A stretch of DNA of 7,430 bases, from assembly GCA_934418055.1 (NCBI GenBank), contig CAKRWX010000111.1, forward strand, positions 1 to 7,430. Direction: 5' to 3'. How positions within the stretch are numbered: the first letter of the stretch is position 1; each line of letters begins with the position of its first letter. Shown here piece by piece: positions 5,396-7,430 of this stretch. The stretch comes from an uncultured Lachnospiraceae bacterium (GTDB lineage: Bacteria > Bacillota > Clostridia > Lachnospirales > Lachnospiraceae). The notes under the pieces are model-generated. The model made no database searches. It worked only from the letters and a program-made list of their open reading frames with translations, and was not told where the DNA came from. The position numbers were made by a program, and so were the translations under genes.

Positions 5396-7430
5396 TTCCC
5401 TGGGTCAGTTTAAACCGCCTGGTGAAGCTGGACATATTGTAATAACCTACCTGCTCTGCAATGTCCTTTAACGGAAGAGAAGTGGAGGCCATTAAGTCTT
5501 TGGCTTTCTTCATACGGAGGGCAATGGTGTAGTCGGTGACATTCTGTCCCGTGCTGTCTTTGAAAAACTTACTGAATGCTGGAAGAGTCATGCCGAATTT
5601 TTCTGCAGTTTCATAAGTGGAAAAATCACAGTCATAGCAGTTCTCATTCAGATAAGACAACACATCGTTGATGGAGACCTGTGCGGAAGCGGATGATGAT
5701 CCCACCACCAGATGGTTGCTCCAATTTTTAAGCAGTTCTGTGATTTCCTGGGCGGTTTCCATACCGGATAATTCCAGTGGGGAACGGGATACAGAACTGT
5801 TGTCGGACTGTTCATTTACCATGTGAAGAAGATCAAAGCAGATACTTCTGGCCAGATAAAGAGGCAGACGCTTGTGTTCCATAAACTGGATGATGTTCTG
5901 GACGGCGGAGCGGATACTTTGCTCATTGTGGGCGGCCAGAGCATTCTGCAGCTGTTCAAATTCTTGATTTGGATAGACCAGAGAAGTCTGCATGGAGCCG
6001 ACAACCTCGCTGAACTGGATCACGGTGCCATTGCCCTTGACAAAACGATAGTCTAAGGCGCTGGCGGCTTCCATGTAGGACTGGGCGATCTGATCCGTGT
6101 GTTCACGGACAGAGCCAATTCCGGCAGTGGAAAGAATGTGATACTCCTTCAGCAGATGCTTCTGGGTCTGGGTGAAAAGGTTTGTCACCGATCCAGATGC
6201 GTCCGGAAGGTTAAAGAACAGGATGATCTGGTTTGGACGCAGATGGTGGAGGCAATAGTAAACTTTGGTATTTTCAAAGGATTTTTTGATCTCCTGTGCT
6301 AAGCTGTCCAGATTGACATCCGGGGTGTGCACCATCAAAAGCGCTACGGTAAAATAATCATAAGAAAGGGACAGATCCAGCTCCGAACAGTCTAAATTGA
6401 AGTCCTCTTTGGACTGATAACAGCCGCTTAATAAGCGGTATAAACGCTCATTTTTGATGGCGGTCAGGTTATTTTCCAGACGGGAAGACAGGTGGGTGTT
6501 CTGGGTGGATAAAAAATCCAGGGCATTGGAAATTTCATTTAATTCGTTAAAATCGCTGTTTTCCGGAGCCAGCTGCTTGGCTTTTTCCCGGAGGCGGCGG
6601 ACTGGCGCGTAGTTCAGACGCTGCAGAACTGCGATCGCGAAGCTTGCCAGGATCAGAATCAGGATAATGGCAATGAGAAATTCTCTGGTAATGGCGGAAA
6701 CCTGTGCAAATGTAGTCTGCTTGTTGGGCAGACAAGCGGTGTAGCGCCACTGGTTTAACGTGGAGGCCCGTTGGCGGATGATGTATTCGTCAGCGGAAAA
6801 ATCACTGAGTCGGGTGTCAGCCATATTTTGACCGTTTGAGACAATGGTATTGCCAATTGGATCCTGGATCAGGATTGTAGCCTGATAGCTTAGAAGTTTC
6901 TGGCTTAACAGCTGCTGGAAAGAACTGTCCCTGATCAGAAAAACAGCGGTTCCAGATCTGGTTAAGTAGTCCGTAAAAATCGGAAAAGAAAATACGATCA
7001 GCTGTTCTGGACCGGAACCAAGAGCGGAGTAGCTGTAAAGCTGGCTTGGCAGACAGATGCCATCGGCTGGTGTAACCAGATGTTCAATCAGTTCATCGGA
7101 AGACATTTCCGCAGGGATCAGGATCCGGCTGAAGTAATAGTCTCTTTTGCAGGTAGTGCCGGAGGTTACCACGTAATCAAAATTACTGGGAATCAGGATA
7201 ATATCCTGGATAAATGGGTTGGCGGCGCAGAATCCGGACAGATAGTTGATAACGGATTCCATGTCCAGCGGTGTCTGGGCGGCATTGGCTTTCTGAATGG
7301 TGTTGCTGAAGACCAGCTGACCGACGATATTCTGCATGGACTGCCATTCATTGTCCATCTGAGTACTGACCTGAACCAGTTCCAGATCAACCGTTTCAAA
7401 AATTTCATGATAAAATTTCTTCATGAAGCG
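5352..7430 (-). CDS. Membrane-anchored AraC-family transcriptional regulator with extracellular sensor domain (5' end outside window)
   Basis: Likely activator of the neighbouring operon, sensing a ligand outside the cell and binding DNA inside. Numbering from the ATG at 7424 (690 residues), residues 1-245 form the extracellular sensor region, probably Cache-like. Residues about 249-267 (FLIAIILILILASFAIAVL) are a transmembrane helix. Residues about 272-320 resemble a HAMP/coiled linker (APVRRLREKAKQL). Residues about 325-475 resemble the GGDEF-like linker of such regulators (GIGSVREHTDQIAQSYMEAASALDYR). Residues about 585-685 are the AraC DNA-binding domain, with one helix-turn-helix around FSTYETAEKFGMTLPAFSKF and the second around DIAEQVGYYNMSSFTRRF, ending in TPSEFRK. 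An N-terminal transmembrane helix is expected in this architecture but is not visible. The frame stays open past the ATG to the window edge (codons CGC TTC precede it). The true start is therefore probably beyond 7430 and the ATG at 7424 internal. Its promoter is not in the window. Confidence 0.92.
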   Translation of the reverse strand, partial: RFMKKFYHEIFETVDLELVQVSTQMDNEWQSMQNIVGQLVFSNTIQKANAAQTPLDMESVINYLSGFCAANPFIQDIILIPSNFDYVVTSGTTCKRDYYFSRILIPAEMSSDELIEHLVTPADGICLPSQLYSYSALGSGPEQLIVFSFPIFTDYLTRSGTAVFLIRDSSFQQLLSQKLLSYQATILIQDPIGNTIVSNGQNMADTRLSDFSADEYIIRQRASTLNQWRYTACLPNKQTTFAQVSAITREFLIAIILILILASFAIAVLQRLNYAPVRRLREKAKQLAPENSDFNELNEISNALDFLSTQNTHLSSRLENNLTAIKNERLYRLLSGCYQSKEDFNLDCSELDLSLSYDYFTVALLMVHTPDVNLDSLAQEIKKSFENTKVYYCLHHLRPNQIILFFNLPDASGSVTNLFTQTQKHLLKEYHILSTAGIGSVREHTDQIAQSYMEAASALDYRFVKGNGTVIQFSEVVGSMQTSLVYPNQEFEQLQNALAAHNEQSIRSAVQNIIQFMEHKRLPLYLARSICFDLLHMVNEQSDNSSVSRSPLELSGMETAQEITELLKNWSNHLVVGSSSASAQVSINDVLSYLNENCYDCDFSTYETAEKFGMTLPAFSKFFKDSTGQNVTDYTIALRMKKAKDLMASTSLPLKDIAEQVGYYNMSSFTRRFKLTQGITPSEFRKLDHSQK

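Noticed and set aside
5397..5422. Partial palindrome around GTTTAAAC just after the lyase stop, considered as a terminator or operator
   Set aside because: The perfect core is only 8 bases (5408-5415), no T-run follows on either strand, and the bases encode the conserved RRFKLTQG part of the AraC domain.
5823..6056. Plus-strand 77-codon open frame inside the regulator
   Set aside because: It is antisense to a continuous, motif-bearing regulator frame and has no ribosome binding site or domain pattern of its own.
1..7430. CRISPR arrays, tRNA/rRNA genes, insertion sequences or direct repeats
   Set aside because: Coding sequence fills nearly the whole window, with a longest gene-free gap of 27 bp, and no repeated spacers, tRNA-like segments or transposase motifs were seen.

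Overview
The window looks like part of a carbohydrate-utilisation locus from a Gram-positive anaerobe, most plausibly a gut Clostridia/Lachnospiraceae-type organism. This is inferred from three things: a membrane-anchored sensor/AraC-type regulator of the kind common in Firmicutes, enzymes without any export signal, and the tight operon packing with purine-rich ribosome binding sites. The species cannot be read from the sequence.

The plus strand (3-5395) carries three tightly packed genes. They are a Cys-type S1 sulfatase (3-1472), an uncharacterised 612-residue alpha/alpha-toroid-like protein (1500-3338), and a heparinase II/III-family polysaccharide lyase (3335-5395). The gap between genes 1 and 2 is 27 bp. 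Genes 2 and 3 overlap by 4 bp (ATGA). The first bases, TGATG, suggest that a further upstream gene ends exactly where the sulfatase starts, so the operon probably extends left of the window. No promoter is visible for it here.

The minus strand (7430-5352) carries a membrane-bound AraC-family regulator. It has an extracellular sensor region, one visible transmembrane helix, a HAMP-like/GGDEF-like cytoplasmic linker and a C-terminal double helix-turn-helix. Its reading frame is open to the right edge and the expected first transmembrane helix is missing, so its 5' end is probably outside the window. It converges on the operon and the two coding regions overlap by 44 bp at their 3' ends.

Working model (inference): sulfated, uronate-containing oligosaccharides, with glycosaminoglycan fragments the leading candidates, are imported by a transporter encoded elsewhere. 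In the cytoplasm the sulfatase desulfates them and the heparinase-like lyase cleaves them by beta-elimination. The middle protein, which appears to be a divergent heparinase-fold relative without the lyase metal site, may perform a further cleavage. The regulator would sense the sugar, or a binding protein carrying it, outside the cell and switch on the operon. The most novel element is the middle protein. No RNA genes, mobile elements, CRISPR arrays or sizeable gene-free stretches were seen; coding sequence covers nearly the whole window.
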